Program-made: the position numbers and the translations under genes
Notes under the pieces: generated by a model
What the model saw: only the letters and a program-made list of their open reading frames with translations
The model's database searches: none
What the model was told of the DNA's origin: nothing
Shown: in pieces, positions 7,384 through 16,676 of the stretch
How the letters are laid out: every line of letters starts with the position of its first letter
How positions within the stretch are numbered: the first letter of the stretch is position 1
From: an uncultured Gimesia sp.
Lineage (GTDB): Bacteria; Planctomycetota; Planctomycetia; Planctomycetales; Planctomycetaceae
Assembly (NCBI RefSeq): GCF_937910335.1
Contig: NZ_CALEMX010000470.1
Span: 1 to 32,320, forward strand
Direction: 5' to 3'
Length of the DNA: 32,320 nt

Positions 7384-9504
7384 TCAGGCTGCACCTACAA
7401 CATTTCCTGCTTGCGTATGATTGACTGAGATTTGTCCTACCGCTTCCACATCTGTGTCGCGAGTAATTTCATTCAAACTTAAAACCACTAGACGCGGCAG
7501 CAAGGGAGAAGTAATTTGTTTCAATCCCGCTCTGACTTGCGGATTGCATAAGACGATCGGATGTCCGCCTGATGCAACCAGTGGTTCCATCTGATCGGCA
7601 ATAGCCTGTGTAATCATTTCTCCGGTCTGAGGGGCCAGCTTGATCACCAGACCATTTTCGTTGTAATCAATGCCTGACATGAGCACATCTTCGAGTTCTG
7701 GATCTAAGGTAACGACTCTCAACAGCCGTTTATTGTCACGGTACTGCTGGCAAATCGAACGGGCTAGACCATTGCGGACATACTCGGTCAAGATCATTGG
7801 CTCTTTGGTTCGATCTGCATAATCACCTAGAGACTGTAATATCGTTTCCAGATCACGAATCGGTACACGTTCTCGTAACAGATTGGATAGGACATGCTGT
7901 ACTTGTGAAATTTTTAAGACATCGGGAATCAGCTCTTCGACAACCTTGGGGGAGGTTTCCTTGAGATTTTCAACCAGTGCATGGACCTGCTCTCTGGTTA
8001 ACAATTCGCTGCTGTGTTCTCGAACGACTTCGGTCAGATGAGTGATCACAACCGCCGATGGTTCAACAACATTGTAGCCCATCAGTTCTGCGCGTTCTTT
8101 TTGTCCCAGTTCAATCCATTTTGCTGGTCGACCAAAAGCCGGCTCTACAGTATCGACGCCCGGAATATCTCCGTTGGTGGCACCGGTATCAATGGCCAGC
8201 AACCCATCGGGATAGATTGAACCCCAGGCTACCGAAACATCGCGAATTTTGATCTGGTAATCGCGTTGTCCTAGTCGAATGTTATCTCGAATACGCACTT
8301 TCGGAAGAATAATTCCTAGTTCCTGTGCTATTTTATGTCTGATGCGGGTCACGCGATCCAATAAATCGCCGCCTGTCGCCGGGTCGGCCATCCGTAATAA
8401 ACCAACGCCCAATTCTAATTCCAGAGGATCAACAAACAGATGATCTTCGGGCTTGGGTTCGGGTCGGCTTGGAGTCTGTTGTTGTGTTTCTTCTTTTTGT
8501 TTTTTCACTGCAGCCACCTGTTGTCCTTTTTTCCGAAGTGTTCCCGTGATGGCACAGCCGGTGGCTAAGGCCAACATCGGACCAGCTGGCAGTCCGGTAA
8601 ACGCCAGGGCAAACAGAAAGGTCGACGCCAGAAACAAGGCTTCGGGATGACCTGAGAACTGTTGAACAACATCACGGGGCAGATTACTTTCAACGGAAGT
8701 ACGGGTTACAATCAAACCGGCTGCCAGTGAGATCAAGAATCCCGGAACCTGGGTGACGAGACCATCTCCAATTGTCAGAGTGGTAAAGACGGTTGCGGCT
8801 TTAGAAAGTTCCATACCATGATCGACCATCCCTACATACAGACCACCAACAACGTTAATCAGTGTGATGATAATACTGGCGATCGAGTCGCCGCGGACGA
8901 ACTTACTGGCACCATCCATTGAACCATAGAAATCAGCCTGTTCGGTGACTTCCTTGCGGCGAGATTTGGCTTCATCGGAACTGATCAGACCCGCGTTCAA
9001 ATCAGCGTCAATCGCCATCTGTTTACCGGGCATACTATCTAATGCAAATCGCGCTGCCACTTCACTGATACGGGTGGCACCTTTGGTGATGACCATGAAT
9101 TGAATTGTGACCAGAATCACAAAGATAATCAGACCCACCACCAACTGACCGCCGGCCACTAACTGACCAAAGGCCTCAATCACGCCTCCGGCAGCAGCCG
9201 TCCCATCGGTAGCACCACGTGTTAAAATTAAACGTGTACTGGCAACGTTGAGCACCAGTCGTGCCAATGTCGTACCCAGCAGAATGGCAGGAAATACGCT
9301 AAATTCCAATGGGCGTTTAACGTAAATTGTGGTGAGCAAAATGACCACGGAAACCGTAATATTACATGACAGGAGGAAGTCCATCACGAACGGAGGCAAC
9401 GGCGCAATGATTACCAGAACTGAACCCATAATGACGAGTGGGAAAATCAGTCCGGTATGGCGCATAATAGATCCGGATAGACCGGTGTTGGACTCCGGTG
9501 GCAT
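7384..9504 (-). CDS. flhA: FlhA flagellar type III export apparatus protein
   Basis: This is a 706-residue FHIPEP-family protein of normal length. The N-terminal half (about 15-320) is strongly hydrophobic with several membrane helices. It contains the conserved cytoplasmic-loop region and the stretch FVRGDSIASIIITLINVVGG followed by TIGDGLVTQVPGFLISLAAG, which are signature FlhA/InvA sequences. The C-terminal half is the soluble domain that docks export substrates and chaperones. FlhA forms the nonameric export gate of the flagellar basal body. The flagellar rather than virulence form is supported by flhF, flhG and a sigma-28 gene downstream. The start ATG lies 5-6 bases after GGAGG. It heads the leftward cluster. 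Confidence 0.96.
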   Translation of the reverse strand: MPPESNTGLSGSIMRHTGLIFPLVIMGSVLVIIAPLPPFVMDFLLSCNITVSVVILLTTIYVKRPLEFSVFPAILLGTTLARLVLNVASTRLILTRGATDGTAAAGGVIEAFGQLVAGGQLVVGLIIFVILVTIQFMVITKGATRISEVAARFALDSMPGKQMAIDADLNAGLISSDEAKSRRKEVTEQADFYGSMDGASKFVRGDSIASIIITLINVVGGLYVGMVDHGMELSKAATVFTTLTIGDGLVTQVPGFLISLAAGLIVTRTSVESNLPRDVVQQFSGHPEALFLASTFLFALAFTGLPAGPMLALATGCAITGTLRKKGQQVAAVKKQKEETQQQTPSRPEPKPEDHLFVDPLELELGVGLLRMADPATGGDLLDRVTRIRHKIAQELGIILPKVRIRDNIRLGQRDYQIKIRDVSVAWGSIYPDGLLAIDTGATNGDIPGVDTVEPAFGRPAKWIELGQKERAELMGYNVVEPSAVVITHLTEVVREHSSELLTREQVHALVENLKETSPKVVEELIPDVLKISQVQHVLSNLLRERVPIRDLETILQSLGDYADRTKEPMILTEYVRNGLARSICQQYRDNKRLLRVVTLDPELEDVLMSGIDYNENGLVIKLAPQTGEMITQAIADQMEPLVASGGHPIVLCNPQVRAGLKQITSPLLPRLVVLSLNEITRDTDVEAVGQISVNHTQAGNVVGAA

Positions 9505-9614
9505 CCATGCCTCCGTGACATACGGTTAAGGAAATGGGTAGGTTTGACAGAAAAGTAAAGAAGTGAGTGACTTAGAATTGAGATTTGAGATTTGGAGATG
9601 TGAGAGAGAGGCGA

Positions 9615-9643
9615 GTGATAATGAAATCTTCAAATTCTGTCCA
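9615..9643 (-). promoter_or_regulatory. Possible sigma-70-type promoter upstream of flhA
   Basis: On the minus strand TGGACA (9638-9643, 5/6 to the -35 consensus) is followed after 17 bases by TATCAC (9615-9620, 4/6 to the -10 consensus), about 110 bases upstream of the flhA start. The leader between is rich in CT/GA. This is a pattern match only. Confidence 0.28.
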
Positions 9644-9699
9644 GAGGATTTCTGAATAATTCGCTCAAGTTTTTATCAGTTGAAGCCGACGCCTCCCTT

Positions 9700-11127
9700 T
9701 CAGGCCAGCATTTTCGTGACGAGGTGTGCTTCTTCCACACCGGTTAAGCGGAAATCGAGTCCCTGGTAAAAATAGGAAAGTTCGCGGTGATCAATTCCTA
9801 AAAGATGGAGTACAGTCGCATGAAAATCGCGGACATGGATTGTATCTTCCACTGTGTAGTATCCTAACTCATCAGTTTCTCCTATTGTGACGCCCGGTTT
9901 CGAACCACCGCCTGCGACCCACATTGAGAAAGCATCGATGTGATGATCGCGACCAATCAGATCTCGGGGTTCTCCCTGAGGTGTACGCCCAAATTCGCCT
10001 CCCCAGATTACCAGTGTATCATCTAAAAGGCCGCGCTGTTTCAAATCTTTGACGAGTGCTGCACAAGCCTGATCTGTTTCCAGACAGCGCGCATCCAACG
10101 CGTCAGCCAAATCGGTTCCTTTATTACCATGATGGTCCCAATCAGTATGGTACAATTGAACAAAGCGTGAACCTTTTTCAATTAACCTACGTGCTAGCAG
10201 GCAATTACGGCCAAATGAGGGCTTCGCTGGATCAACGCCGTAGAGATCAAGGGTCTGTTTGGTTTCTCCCGAAAGATCCATCAATTCCGGCGCGCTGGAC
10301 TGCATGCGGTATGCCATTTCATAAGCGGAGATCCTCGTTGAGATTTCAGGATCTCTCGTTTTCTCCAGTCGAAGGCCATTCAGTTGGTTGACCGTAGTAA
10401 TAAAATCTGACTGTCTTTTTGAGTCAATGCCTTTGGGGCTCGATAAATTCAAGATCGGATCAGCGCCGTTTAGAAAAGGGACTCCCTGATAGGTGGTTGG
10501 TAAAAACCCGCTGCCCCACAAAGGTGCTCCGCCGCGAGGTCCGCGGGGTCCTGACTGCAGGACTACAAAGCCAGGCAAATTTTGTGATTCGCTGCCGATG
10601 CCATAAGTAATCCAGGAACCCATACTGGGACGCCCAAACTGCTGCGTGCCTGTATTCATAAACAGCTTGGCTGGTCCATGATTGAATACATCCGTTTTCA
10701 TACTCTTTAAAATGGTAATGTCATCCACGACGGTTGCCAGGTGCGGTAAGGCATCCGAAATTTGTATGCCCGATTTCCCGTACTTTTTGAATTTCCGACG
10801 TGTCCCCAGCAATTTGGCATCTTTTTTCAGAAACGCAAACTGCTTGCCTTTAACATAGGACTCTGGGATGACGTTGCCTTCCAGTTCCTGCAGTTTTGGT
10901 TTGAAGTCAAACATCTCCAGTTGACTTGGCCCACCGGCCATGAAGAGATAGATGACGTTTTTTGCTTTGGGAGGATGGTGGGTTTTCCCCAGTGCAGAAG
11001 GGCTTGCTTGCGCCTGTTTTTCAGACTGCATCAAAGTCGCAAGTCCAATCGCACCTGCGCCGATGCCACAAGTTTCAAAAAAGTGGCGTCGAGTCTGATC
11101 CCGTAACATTAAGTCGTCGAAACTCAT
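9700..11127 (-). CDS. DUF1501 family exported protein (Tat signal)
   Basis: This 475-residue protein has a twin-arginine type leader (RRHFF followed by CGIGAGAIGLATLMQ), so it is likely exported folded. The body carries DUF1501 features, which relate it to the alkaline phosphatase/sulfatase fold: FMAGGPSQLEMFDFKPKL, then RPSMGSWITYGIGSE and WGGEFGRTP followed by GRDHH near the C-terminus. The biochemical role of DUF1501 proteins is not established. In planctomycetes they are abundant and regularly encoded beside cytochrome-c/DUF1549/DUF1553 proteins, exactly as here. The ribosome site AGGGAG precedes the ATG by 7 bases. The gene lies 50 bases downstream of the DUF1553 gene and is probably cotranscribed with it. 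Confidence 0.92.
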   Translation of the reverse strand: MSFDDLMLRDQTRRHFFETCGIGAGAIGLATLMQSEKQAQASPSALGKTHHPPKAKNVIYLFMAGGPSQLEMFDFKPKLQELEGNVIPESYVKGKQFAFLKKDAKLLGTRRKFKKYGKSGIQISDALPHLATVVDDITILKSMKTDVFNHGPAKLFMNTGTQQFGRPSMGSWITYGIGSESQNLPGFVVLQSGPRGPRGGAPLWGSGFLPTTYQGVPFLNGADPILNLSSPKGIDSKRQSDFITTVNQLNGLRLEKTRDPEISTRISAYEMAYRMQSSAPELMDLSGETKQTLDLYGVDPAKPSFGRNCLLARRLIEKGSRFVQLYHTDWDHHGNKGTDLADALDARCLETDQACAALVKDLKQRGLLDDTLVIWGGEFGRTPQGEPRDLIGRDHHIDAFSMWVAGGGSKPGVTIGETDELGYYTVEDTIHVRDFHATVLHLLGIDHRELSYFYQGLDFRLTGVEEAHLVTKMLA

Positions 11128-11177
11128 CCGATTCTCCCTGGGTGATCAATCGATTATCACCCACATTGAGGAATTTG

Positions 11178-14100
11178 TTATTCGCGTGTGATAAATTCAT
11201 CCAGGTTCATTAAAACGCGTGCCACTGCCGTCCAACTGGCGGCTTCGGTAGCTGTGACTTTTTCCGGTAACTGTTGAGAAGCAAACTGTTCGGCTTCCTT
11301 TGGTGATTTTTTAAAATGTGCTCTCTGTTGTGCCAGATATCTCGTTAATACATCCAGTTCATGATCGGCGGGGGTTCTGGACAAACAGATTTGAAAAGCG
11401 TGCCTCACGCGACCTTCGTCATAATCGGGTCCTTCCTGCAGAATACGTACTGCGAGTCCCTGAATCAATTCGAATAAGGATTGATCATTGGCTAGCGTCA
11501 GAGCCTGCAAAGGAGTATTTGAGCGGACGCGACGGGTACAGGTGGTATTGCTGTTGGGCGCATCGAATGTTGGTAACATCGGATAAGGTCTTGAGCGCCA
11601 GAAGTAAGTATACATGCCGCGACGGAAACGATTTTCGCCTTGCTCTTCAGGCCAGCTCTTTTTGTTCTGAGTTAAGACATAGATGCCTTCCGGCTGCGGT
11701 GGATAGACACTGGGGCCTCCAATTTTCCGTGTTAACAAACCACTACTGGCAAGAAACAGATCTCGAATCGATTCGGCTTCGATCCGATAGCGGTTCTGTC
11801 GGGAAAGGAGCAGGTTGCGAGGATCCTGTGCCTGATTTGATGGGTTAAAGTCAGATGACTGACGATAAGCGGCGGATGTCACAATCAGTCGATGCAGTTT
11901 TTTTACATCCCAGTTCAGATTCATAAATTCAGCAGCCAGCCAGTCCAGGAGCTCGGGATTAGAAGGTGCTGTTCCCTGCGTTCCAAAATCGTTTTCGGTT
12001 TCTACAATGCCTTTACCGAAGAAGCGTTGCCAATATCGATTTACTGTGACGCGCGCCGTCAATGGCTGCTGCTTACTGATAAGCCAGTTTGCAAAGTCCA
12101 GGCGTGTGGGTGATTTCACAGTGGAAGGCATCGGTGGTAATATATCGGGAACACCGGGGCTCACTCGTGCGCCGGGTGCCAGAAAATTGCCGCGAAGCAG
12201 AATAAAAGTTTCGCGTGGCTTGGGAAGCTCCTTCATGACCATGGTTGTCACGATCTTCTTATTCAATTTGTTGAGTTCTGCGTTATGCTTTGTCAATTGC
12301 TGATTTTGATCTGACCATTGCACGTCTGATTTATGAAACGCCAGTTCTACCGTCGTTTTTTGTTTTGCATCCCATTTCTCTTCGGGCTGTTTCAGAATGG
12401 CATAAATTGCAGGATCTACATTTAACACACTGGGGTTCACAGTAGTCGCTGACAGGCGAAAACGACCTACATTGTATTTCGAATCGCGTGTCTGCTTGAG
12501 TGTGACCCGTAATTTCATAGGTACGGCAGACTTCAATGGCGCTTTTAATTTGATGATGGCACGACGATTGACATTCATTTCCCCTGTCTTCACGTTAATC
12601 GCCCAACCGGTTTTGAGGTCACCGTCGACAAGATTACTGGCCGGAAATTTCTGCTGCGAATGATCGGCAGTGGCTTCCGCCAGATTCACCGGTTTGAACT
12701 TCGACCAATCCGCTTTTGCCTGCTCTGCTACTTCGACGGTCAGTTCATCCAGTACAAAATTCCCATTGCCGGCCCAACCTGGGCCCATTTTGGGAAGGCT
12801 TGCATGGGTGAGCACTTCCAGACGCAGTCCCGTCGTTCCTGAAGGGATATTCGCGGTTTCGACGATGTAGGTATCGTTATTGGGAATCTTGCCTCCCACT
12901 AAGAGAGAATGATCTTTCTGAACCGTAATCGTCGCTCCATTGACCGATTTTGCCTGTTGCGTCTGTAGTATCGACCACTGTTTCTCCGATTTTTTCAACC
13001 TTTTCTGAATAGTCTCTTTCCACGCTTTGAATTGAGGTTCCAATATTTTTTGGCGTTCTGCCAGTTGTTTCTTCAATTCTGTGAGCTCTTTCTTGAAACC
13101 TGTGAGCTTCGTTTCCTGTGAGGTGGTTGGCAGTGACAATGTGGGGGGCGCGCTATTAATATCAGCAGTACTATTGAAGATCGCATAGAGTTGATAGAAG
13201 TCCCGCTGCGTTAAGGGATCGTATTTATGTTGATGACATTGCGCACACCCTACAGTCAGACCAAGGAACGCAGCGCCGGTCGTATTGACTCGATCCACGA
13301 CTGCTTCCACACGGAATTGTTCCGGATTGGTTCCCCCTTCCTGATTGATGAGGGTATTCCGATGAAAGCCTGTGGCAATTAACTGGTCTGTTGTCGGTTT
13401 CGGCAGCAAGTCTCCCGCCAGCTGTTCTTTCACAAATTGATCGAAGGGCATGTTTTGATTAATGGCCTGAATTACCCAGTCACGATATTTCCAGATTGAA
13501 CGTGGACCATCAATGGTAAAGCCATTCGAGTCGGCATACCGGGCGACATCCAGCCAATGTCGCGCCCAGCGTTCTCCATAATGGGGAGAGGCCATGAGTC
13601 GATCAACCAACCGCTCATACGCGTCGGGTCGTTTGTCGGCGAGAAATTTTTGAACTTCATCGACAGAGGGAGGCAGACCCGTTAAGTCCAGGCTCAGGCG
13701 ACGAATCAGAGTGTTGCGATCCGCTTCTGCTGATGGTTTTAATTTCTTCTGTTCCAGATGACTTAAGATAAAGGCATCGACGGGATTACTGATCCATTTT
13801 TGTTGTTTTACTTTTGGAAGTTGAGGCTGCCGAATCGGTTGAAATGCCCAGTGGTCTGAAGTTTTCTGAACCACTTTCAATGTTTTTTCTGAATCCGGGA
13901 TCTTGGCTCCCTGATCGATCCACTGCTGTATGATTGAAATTTCTGTTTTATTCAAGGGAGTCAGCTCATGGGGCATGCGGGGAATTTTACCTTGTCCCGA
14001 CAGACTCAGAAAGAGAAGACTTTCCGCACTCTTACCGGGAATCACCGCCGGTCCCCGGTCTCCCCCTTTGAGAATATTGGCTCCATGATCGAGGCGCAAT

Positions 14101-14270
14101 CCTGATTCTTCCCCCTCCTGCGAGTGACAGTCATAACAGTGCTGCTTTAACAAAGGGCGAATCTGTTTTTCAAAATCGATGACCGATTTCTTCTCGGCTG
14201 CAATCCCAGACTGCACCATCATTAGCATAGTAATGGCGAGGGTTGTGACTCGTCTAAACAAATTCCGCAT
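11178..14270 (-). CDS. Secreted PSD1-type cytochrome c / DUF1549 / DUF1553 protein
   Basis: This is a 1030-residue exported protein with a signal peptide at about 1-25. A planctomycete cytochrome-c domain follows with haem motif CYDCH at 45-49 and a later Met-rich GKIPRMPHE segment. A DUF1549 domain begins near 155 (NPVDAFILSHLE, then LIRRLSLDLTGLPPS) and includes a second CxxCH, CAQCH, in the stretch before KYDPLTQRDFYQLY. The middle holds a coiled-coil-like segment and a beta-rich, carbohydrate-binding-like insert (about 440-640). The DUF1553 domain occupies the C-terminal third (VNRYWQRFFGKGIVETENDFG, then RRVRSNTPLQALTLAND). Such proteins are thought to act in periplasmic redox or polysaccharide degradation, but no reaction is proven. 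It is the first gene of a pair with the DUF1501 gene. Confidence 0.92.
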   Translation of the reverse strand: MRNLFRRVTTLAITMLMMVQSGIAAEKKSVIDFEKQIRPLLKQHCYDCHSQEGEESGLRLDHGANILKGGDRGPAVIPGKSAESLLFLSLSGQGKIPRMPHELTPLNKTEISIIQQWIDQGAKIPDSEKTLKVVQKTSDHWAFQPIRQPQLPKVKQQKWISNPVDAFILSHLEQKKLKPSAEADRNTLIRRLSLDLTGLPPSVDEVQKFLADKRPDAYERLVDRLMASPHYGERWARHWLDVARYADSNGFTIDGPRSIWKYRDWVIQAINQNMPFDQFVKEQLAGDLLPKPTTDQLIATGFHRNTLINQEGGTNPEQFRVEAVVDRVNTTGAAFLGLTVGCAQCHQHKYDPLTQRDFYQLYAIFNSTADINSAPPTLSLPTTSQETKLTGFKKELTELKKQLAERQKILEPQFKAWKETIQKRLKKSEKQWSILQTQQAKSVNGATITVQKDHSLLVGGKIPNNDTYIVETANIPSGTTGLRLEVLTHASLPKMGPGWAGNGNFVLDELTVEVAEQAKADWSKFKPVNLAEATADHSQQKFPASNLVDGDLKTGWAINVKTGEMNVNRRAIIKLKAPLKSAVPMKLRVTLKQTRDSKYNVGRFRLSATTVNPSVLNVDPAIYAILKQPEEKWDAKQKTTVELAFHKSDVQWSDQNQQLTKHNAELNKLNKKIVTTMVMKELPKPRETFILLRGNFLAPGARVSPGVPDILPPMPSTVKSPTRLDFANWLISKQQPLTARVTVNRYWQRFFGKGIVETENDFGTQGTAPSNPELLDWLAAEFMNLNWDVKKLHRLIVTSAAYRQSSDFNPSNQAQDPRNLLLSRQNRYRIEAESIRDLFLASSGLLTRKIGGPSVYPPQPEGIYVLTQNKKSWPEEQGENRFRRGMYTYFWRSRPYPMLPTFDAPNSNTTCTRRVRSNTPLQALTLANDQSLFELIQGLAVRILQEGPDYDEGRVRHAFQICLSRTPADHELDVLTRYLAQQRAHFKKSPKEAEQFASQQLPEKVTATEAASWTAVARVLMNLDEFITRE

Positions 14271-14316
14271 GGTAAACCTGAATCAAAAGTGAACCGAGTT
14301 TGTGAGATCGTCAATC

Positions 14317-14361
14317 AGTATCGTCTCTCCCGGGATTCGATACTTGCTTATTACGATACTT
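14317..14361. promoter_or_regulatory. Three copies of an AGTATCG element upstream of the DUF1553 gene
   Basis: AGTATCG occurs at 14317-14323 on the plus strand. Its reverse complement occurs twice, as CGATACTT at 14338-14345 and 14354-14361. The first two copies are spaced 21 bases apart start to start (about two helical turns) in inverted orientation; the last two form a direct repeat with a 16-base period. The set lies 47-91 bases upstream of the DUF1553-protein start codon. It looks like a regulator binding array, but no cognate regulator is visible here. Confidence 0.4.
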
Positions 14362-14513
14362 CAAATCGCAATTACTGGAGAAGCGTGGAAGGCTCTATTT
14401 TTTTAAGGTATATTAATTATCAGGTTAACAGCAGCAGAAGCAGATTGCAAGTTTTTGTTGAGCGTACAGCGTTAAAAGCCTGTGATTACAATCTGGAACG
14501 AATTCCGCAGATT

Positions 14514-15383
14514 TTACTCGCCTTCAATCCGTAAGGCAGAAATCTGGACCTGGTCTTTGGTGGTCAGAAAGCTCAAGAAACATTCTCGGCCCGACTGCAG
14601 CGCAGGCTGAGTGCATGTTAGAACGCGACGTCCGCCGACACTGATGACAAATCGGTTTCCCGTACCGACAAATCGAATGCTGACCGACGAGGGACCGGTT
14701 GTATTCAGATCCAATTTGACCTGTTTCAGCGATTTGCTTACACCCTGCTTTACGGCAAAGACACTGAGCGTATTGTTCTGGAATATGATCGCACTGGCGA
14801 TGAGCACTTTTTGGGGATTCGCCGGATCTCTGGTAAGTAAATGTAATTCAAACGAGGGGAGGTTCTCTTTCACATCGACGCGAAAACTAACGCTGATTTT
14901 TTTATATGGCCTTACAAAAGTCGCCGTTGAGATCTGTCCGGCTGTCGAAACCATTCCTGCTTCTGTGAACTGCCAACCTTTGCTTTTCCAGAACAGGTTG
15001 TAAAACGGGTTTTGCCAACTGGTGGAATTGAGTTCGCCTTCTTCGACCATTTTCACGTCTGGCAACAACGGCTGTCGATTCGCCGTTTGTGTGAGAACCA
15101 GTTCCGGATCCGGTGTGATGGGATCCAAGATCGGAGTGGGCTTCTCTTTGGACGAACCTGATTCATCATGTGGTGTCTTTGCTTTGCCCGATGGTGGTTC
15201 TGAAATGGATTTCTGACCTGCAGTCTGTCGGGATAACGCTTCGCGGTGCGGACGATCTGACTCCATGCTTTGAATTTTATAAATCAACAGAGTGGAGACG
15301 ATCAACAAAATCACAGCCAAGAGGACGCCGGGGCTAATGCGTTTGGCTCTTCGAAGACTCTGTTCCGGTTCCTCTGGCATCAT
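14514..15383 (-). CDS. Membrane-anchored beta-rich protein, unknown function
   Basis: This 289-residue protein has a short basic cytoplasmic N-terminus, one transmembrane helix at about 18-36 (SPGVLLAVILLIVSTLLIY), a Ser/Pro/Lys-rich low-complexity stretch (about 45-105), and a C-terminal domain (about 115-289) of alternating hydrophobic strands such as ISVSFRVDV, SFELHLLTRD and SVSIRFVGTGNRFVISVGG. The last resembles the concanavalin-like/LamG sandwich often seen in planctomycete extracellular proteins, but I cannot name a specific family. Its ATG abuts the TAA of the upstream methyltransferase gene with no gap, so the two are probably translationally coupled. Two consecutive Met codons leave the start uncertain by one residue. 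Confidence 0.75.
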   Translation of the reverse strand: MMPEEPEQSLRRAKRISPGVLLAVILLIVSTLLIYKIQSMESDRPHREALSRQTAGQKSISEPPSGKAKTPHDESGSSKEKPTPILDPITPDPELVLTQTANRQPLLPDVKMVEEGELNSTSWQNPFYNLFWKSKGWQFTEAGMVSTAGQISTATFVRPYKKISVSFRVDVKENLPSFELHLLTRDPANPQKVLIASAIIFQNNTLSVFAVKQGVSKSLKQVKLDLNTTGPSSVSIRFVGTGNRFVISVGGRRVLTCTQPALQSGRECFLSFLTTKDQVQISALRIEGE

Positions 15384-16676
15384 TTAATCTGTCCCCTTTT
15401 TTCTTGCCAGCTTACACAGTTCCTGAAAATGTTTTCCTAAAGCGCGTTCCAGATAAAATGACTGAATTCCAAACTGATTTTTCAACGACTCATATTGGCG
15501 TAGTGTAATTTGCAATTCTTCTGAATTCCATTCCGATGGTCGTTTGACCGCTTTGATCAATAGATTTTTGGGAGTATGCTCTGTATCGATAAATTCTACA
15601 ACCTGAGTTCGATATCCGCAAATTTCCAGAACTTGTGCCCGCAATGCATCTGTGACCAGCGCGGCTGTTTTTTCTTTCAGGATGCCATGTTGCAGTAATC
15701 CAGTCAGAGGTTCGCTGGAGATTTGCTGAAAGATTTCATGTTGGCAGCAAGGGACTGCCATGATGACGGAAGCGCCAGCCTGTATGGCTGAGGCAATGGC
15801 GGCATCGGTGGCTGTATCGCAGGCATGTAGCGAGATGGACAGATCGCATTTGCTGGAACCGGAATCGAACTGTGAAATATCTCCTGTTTTGAAGGATAGT
15901 CCTTTGCATTGCAGCCGATCTGCGATGCATTGACAATCTGCAACAACAGATTCCTTCAGATCGAGTCCTATAATATTTACGTCGCGTTTCCATATTTCGG
16001 TAAATAAATAATGAATTGCAAATGTGAGATAACTTTTTCCGCAACCAAAATCGAAAATTCCGAGTTCTCCGCGCGCTGGCAAGCCAGTTACGATATCGTT
16101 GATGAATTCCAGATAACGATTAATTTGCCGAAACTTGCGGTATTGAGCTGCTTTCACTTTACCGGCTGGTGTCATCACACCAATGGCTTCCAAAAAAGCA
16201 CAGGGGGATCCTTCTGGAATAAGATACTGTTTGACCCGATCATGCGATTCAACCAGCGGGGAGTTTGATTTGGTTGGCGGTTGTTTTTTCAGACGCACCG
16301 TTCCCTGATTTGTCTTTTGAAAATGATAGTCCGCTTGCTGCGTATAGAGATAGCCTTCCCGAAAATGATTGGACCAGAGTTTTGTCATTCGTTCAATTGT
16401 TTCGGAGTGAGTGAGATTTTCATGAACTTCCTGCTGTTCCCGAGTGAGCGCCAACTGGTAATGTGGCTTGCCCTTGATGATTACAGGCCGCAATGTGACC
16501 TTTTGCCCGACTGACGATTTTTTATCGACGGGTTTGCTTAGCACCACCTGAATACAGGCCCCTGCATTGAGCGTCTGCACGACTTCGGTCGGTAATGTGA
16601 ATTCAAGATGTGATTGTTGATGTTTCGTCAAAGGGAATTTGATCCTGTGCGTTATGTTGAATATTTCTGTTACCAA
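15384..16676 (-). CDS. SAM-dependent methyltransferase (Methyltransf_32-like)
   Basis: The protein is up to 430 residues. An N-terminal region (about 1-180) is without recognised motifs. A Rossmann methyltransferase domain follows, with motif I GIFDFGCGKSYLTFA at 206-220, an acidic strand end IIGLDLKE at 235-242, ISLHACDTATD near 281-291, and a VPCCQHE motif at 308-314. The HACD and PCCQH motifs are typical of the Methyltransf_32 group related to METTL25/GSTCD; the substrate is unknown. The reading frame begins at a TTG at 16676, which overlaps the upstream prepilin-peptidase-like gene by 74 bases. A TTG at 16634 is another option, and no ATG exists in the first 96 codons, so the start is uncertain. 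It sits between the peptidase-like gene and the membrane-anchored protein. Confidence 0.85.
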   Translation of the reverse strand: MVTEIFNITHRIKFPLTKHQQSHLEFTLPTEVVQTLNAGACIQVVLSKPVDKKSSVGQKVTLRPVIIKGKPHYQLALTREQQEVHENLTHSETIERMTKLWSNHFREGYLYTQQADYHFQKTNQGTVRLKKQPPTKSNSPLVESHDRVKQYLIPEGSPCAFLEAIGVMTPAGKVKAAQYRKFRQINRYLEFINDIVTGLPARGELGIFDFGCGKSYLTFAIHYLFTEIWKRDVNIIGLDLKESVVADCQCIADRLQCKGLSFKTGDISQFDSGSSKCDLSISLHACDTATDAAIASAIQAGASVIMAVPCCQHEIFQQISSEPLTGLLQHGILKEKTAALVTDALRAQVLEICGYRTQVVEFIDTEHTPKNLLIKAVKRPSEWNSEELQITLRQYESLKNQFGIQSFYLERALGKHFQELCKLARKKGTD

